Source: DATCVR01 sp036566745 (GTDB lineage Bacteria > Actinomycetota > Actinomycetes > Jiangellales > Jiangellaceae). Taken from it: a DNA stretch of 21,239 nt. Below are positions 19,367 to 21,239 of this stretch, in pieces. How positions within the stretch are numbered: position 1 is the first letter of the stretch; every line of letters begins with the position of its first letter. The DNA is taken from NCBI GenBank assembly GCA_036566745.1, contig DATCVR010000398.1, positions 1-21,239 of the forward strand, given 5' to 3'. The position numbers and the translations under genes are program-made. Below the pieces are notes generated by a model that ran no database searches, was not told where the DNA came from, and was given only the letters and a program-made list of their open reading frames with translations.

Positions 19367-20894
19367 TGTGGTCGACCTCCTCGCCGCGCTCGACCACGAC
19401 GAACTGCCCCATCATGCCGTCGTCCTCGTGAAGCAACAGATGGCAGTGGTACATGTAGGGCGTGTCGGGATCGGCATGGTCGGCGAACCGCATGATGAGC
19501 CGGTATGTCGTCCTGGGCGCGAGATAGATCGTGTCCTTCAGACCGGCCAGCTCCGGCGGCGGGGGAGCGCCGTCGATCGACAGCACCTGGAACTGGACGT
19601 CGTGGACATGGAAGTTGTGCGGGAAGAGGTTGCGGCTGTGCACTTCCCAGATCTCGGTGGTGTCCACGACCACCACCTCGTCGATGCGCCCCATGTCCAT
19701 GCGCCGCCCGTTGATCTCTCGGCCCTCGAACACGAACTGTCGCTCGGCGACGGCGTCGTCGGGATCGAGCCGAGCGATGCTGGCCAGCGCCGCAGGCACC
19801 GGCGGAAGCTCGTCGAGGCGATCACTAGCGCGTAGTTCGAGGATGTCGGCCTCGTCCTCGCCGCCGAACGCGAAGGATGCGGCCACCCCGCCGAGGTCCG
19901 CTCCGTACGAGCGGAGCCGGATCACCTCGCCTGGAGTGACGGTGACGACGATCTCGACGCGTTCTCCGGGTGAGACCTGGACGCGTGTCGTGCGCGACGG
20001 GGCCTCCAGCAAGCCGCCGTCGCTGCCGATCAGGTCGAAGGGTCGATCGTCGCCGAAGCCGAGACGGTAGGAGCGTGCCGTCGAGCCGTTGAGGATCCGG
20101 AGCCGGACCAGGTCCGTGGCGACCTCGTGGAAGGCGCCCCAGACGCCGTTGGCGAGCACTCGATCACCCATGAGACCGATCTCGTTGCCTTGGTCGTCGA
20201 AGTCGAGCCTCCCATCGTCGCCGACCCGTTTGTCTTGCAGGATCACTGGGATGTCGTCGACGCCGTATCGGTGCGGCAGCCGACGGTCCGGACCGTCGGC
20301 CGGGTCGACGATGAACAGCCCGGCCAGGCCCCGGTACACGTGCTGCTCGGTCTCTCCGTGCGGATGCGGGTGGTACCAGAGCGTGGCGGGGGTCTGGCGG
20401 ATGGACCACTCAGGTGTCCATTCATCGCCCGGCGCGACCGGCTGGTGTGGCCCGCCGTCCATCCGCGCGGGGAGGTGCATGCCGTGCCAGTGGACGGTCG
20501 TCTCCTCGGTCAGCTCATTGGTGACGCGGACACCGACGCGCTCACCGGTCTTCGCCCGAAGGGTGGGTCCCAGGTAGTCGCCGTTGAAGCCCCACGTGTC
20601 GGTACGAGCCACGCCGAAGTCGCTGACGCCCGGCATCGCGGTCAGCGCGAACCGCCGCACCCCGTGGGAGTCGACGACGCCGGTGTCCTCTGTAGGGATC
20701 CAGAGGGGGCGATCGAACTGTTCGGGCGTCATCAGGCCCAGCCCGCTCCGGCCGGAGGGTGCGCCAAGCCCTCCTACGGACTCGCATCCGGAGGCCAGCA
20801 AGCCGGCCGCCAGGAGAGTCAGCACCGTCCGGCGGCTCGGCCGGACCGGTTGCCGTCCGATGGCCGCGACTCGTGCACCTCGACCGTCAGTCAC
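19341..20894 (-). CDS. multicopper oxidase, twin-arginine/lipoprotein signal
   Basis: A 517-residue three-domain multicopper oxidase (laccase/CueO/bilirubin-oxidase type). The N terminus has arginine pair R21-R22, a hydrophobic stretch and a lipobox L-A-S-G-C37, so it should be exported folded by Tat and anchored as a lipoprotein. Copper ligands: H135-W-H137-G, H175-P-H177-P-H179-G, H426-N-F-H429-V-H431, and H483-C484-H485-x3-H489-x4-M494. All four copper motifs are complete, with the methionine axial ligand of type 1 copper. The C terminus is histidine-rich (HNGNSGHHH). The GTG at 20894 is chosen because it overlaps the response-regulator stop; the GTG at 20921 is possible. Likely roles are copper or metal oxidation, or oxidation of phenols. 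Confidence 0.93.
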   Translation of the reverse strand: MTDGRGARVAAIGRQPVRPSRRTVLTLLAAGLLASGCESVGGLGAPSGRSGLGLMTPEQFDRPLWIPTEDTGVVDSHGVRRFALTAMPGVSDFGVARTDTWGFNGDYLGPTLRAKTGERVGVRVTNELTEETTVHWHGMHLPARMDGGPHQPVAPGDEWTPEWSIRQTPATLWYHPHPHGETEQHVYRGLAGLFIVDPADGPDRRLPHRYGVDDIPVILQDKRVGDDGRLDFDDQGNEIGLMGDRVLANGVWGAFHEVATDLVRLRILNGSTARSYRLGFGDDRPFDLIGSDGGLLEAPSRTTRVQVSPGERVEIVVTVTPGEVIRLRSYGADLGGVAASFAFGGEDEADILELRASDRLDELPPVPAALASIARLDPDDAVAERQFVFEGREINGRRMDMGRIDEVVVVDTTEIWEVHSRNLFPHNFHVHDVQFQVLSIDGAPPPPELAGLKDTIYLAPRTTYRLIMRFADHADPDTPYMYHCHLLLHEDDGMMGQFVVVERGEEVDHNGNSGHHH

Positions 20895-21239
20895 GGCGCT
20901 GACCTGGGCGGACGACGCCACCTTCGTAAGCGAGGATCACGGCCTGCACCCGGTTGTGCGCGTCGAGCTTGGCGAGAATCCGCTTGACGTGGGACTTCAC
21001 CGTGGACTCCTCGACGTAGAGCGACCTCGCGATCTCGGCATTGGACTTTCCGCGTGCGACGAGATCGAGAACGTCGCGTTCCCGCGGCGTGAGGCTGCCG
21101 AGGCGGTGCGTCAACGCGGCGTCCGGGACCGCGACCTGGGTCGCCATGCGGTTGATGACGGTCCGGGCGACCGACGGCGACAGCAGGGCATCGCCGCTGA
21201 CGATGGTGTGGATGGCCGCGATGAGCTGCTCGGGGCGGG
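20887..21239 (-). CDS. NarL/LuxR-type response regulator, C-terminal part (5' end cut by window)
   Basis: The frame is open from the TGA at 20887 to the window edge, 117 codons, so the gene begins outside. The first visible residues (RPEQLIAAIHTIVSGDALLS, then PSVARTVINRM) are the tail of a receiver domain and the linker common in NarL-family regulators. Residues after that form a LuxR helix-turn-helix (LGSLTPRERDVLDLVARGKS, NAEIARSLYVEESTVKSHVK). An ATG at 21147 is internal and not the true start. It overlaps the multicopper oxidase start by 8 bases, so it may control and be co-transcribed with that operon. A sensor kinase is not in the window. Confidence 0.92.
   Translation of the reverse strand, partial: RPEQLIAAIHTIVSGDALLSPSVARTVINRMATQVAVPDAALTHRLGSLTPRERDVLDLVARGKSNAEIARSLYVEESTVKSHVKRILAKLDAHNRVQAVILAYEGGVVRPGQRRD

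Overview
The window is high-GC DNA packed with short-gap genes on both strands. Its families (ECF42 sigma factor with a DGPF partner, GAF-ANTAR, an Hrp1-like CBS protein, DUF2255, DUF998, DUF1345, and a single-chain biotin carboxylase/carboxyltransferase) point to an actinomycete. I would guess Pseudonocardiales, but no species marker is present. I see no rRNA, tRNA or CRISPR, and no gene-free stretch longer than 300 bases.

Left edge (1-515): the 5' part of an IS3-type insertion sequence on the minus strand, with OrfA complete and OrfB cut by the window edge. Next to it is a near-perfect LexA/SOS box about 12 nt before a small unknown gene (516-809) that may be transcribed without a leader. 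Then come a second small unknown gene, an Hrp1-like CBS protein and a GAF-ANTAR regulator, all on the plus strand and closed by GC-rich hairpins.

Middle left (2703-6209): a CorA-type metal channel and a DUF2255 protein (minus), a tiny unknown ORF (plus) behind a structured leader-like stretch, two membrane proteins (a DUF6343-like protein and a DUF1345 protein, minus), and a VOC/glyoxalase-fold protein (plus).

Centre (6254-11725): one 1823-residue minus-strand gene encoding biotin carboxylase, biotin carrier, a large central region and both carboxyltransferase halves on one chain. The order, and the sequence just before the carboxyltransferase, resemble eukaryotic acetyl-CoA carboxylase. Upstream lie a perfect 14-bp palindrome of TetR-operator form and a terminator-shaped hairpin, a plausible regulated leader.

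ECF42 island (11962-17185): a divergent pair of operons. The plus arm is DGPF/YCII protein, ECF42 sigma factor, DUF998 membrane protein and DUF4287/DUF5655 protein, with stop/start overlaps at each junction. The minus arm is RibD/DHFR-like reductase, alpha/beta hydrolase and a second DUF998 protein. A dyad in the shared intergenic region carries an ECF42-like -35/-10 pair on each strand, so one site could drive both arms.

Right end (17182-21239): five minus-strand genes that overlap or nearly touch: a NarL-type response regulator (cut by the window edge), a lipoprotein multicopper oxidase, a HAD phosphatase, a class III metallophosphoesterase and a LysE-type exporter. Its last stop codon overlaps the stop codon of the ECF42 arm.
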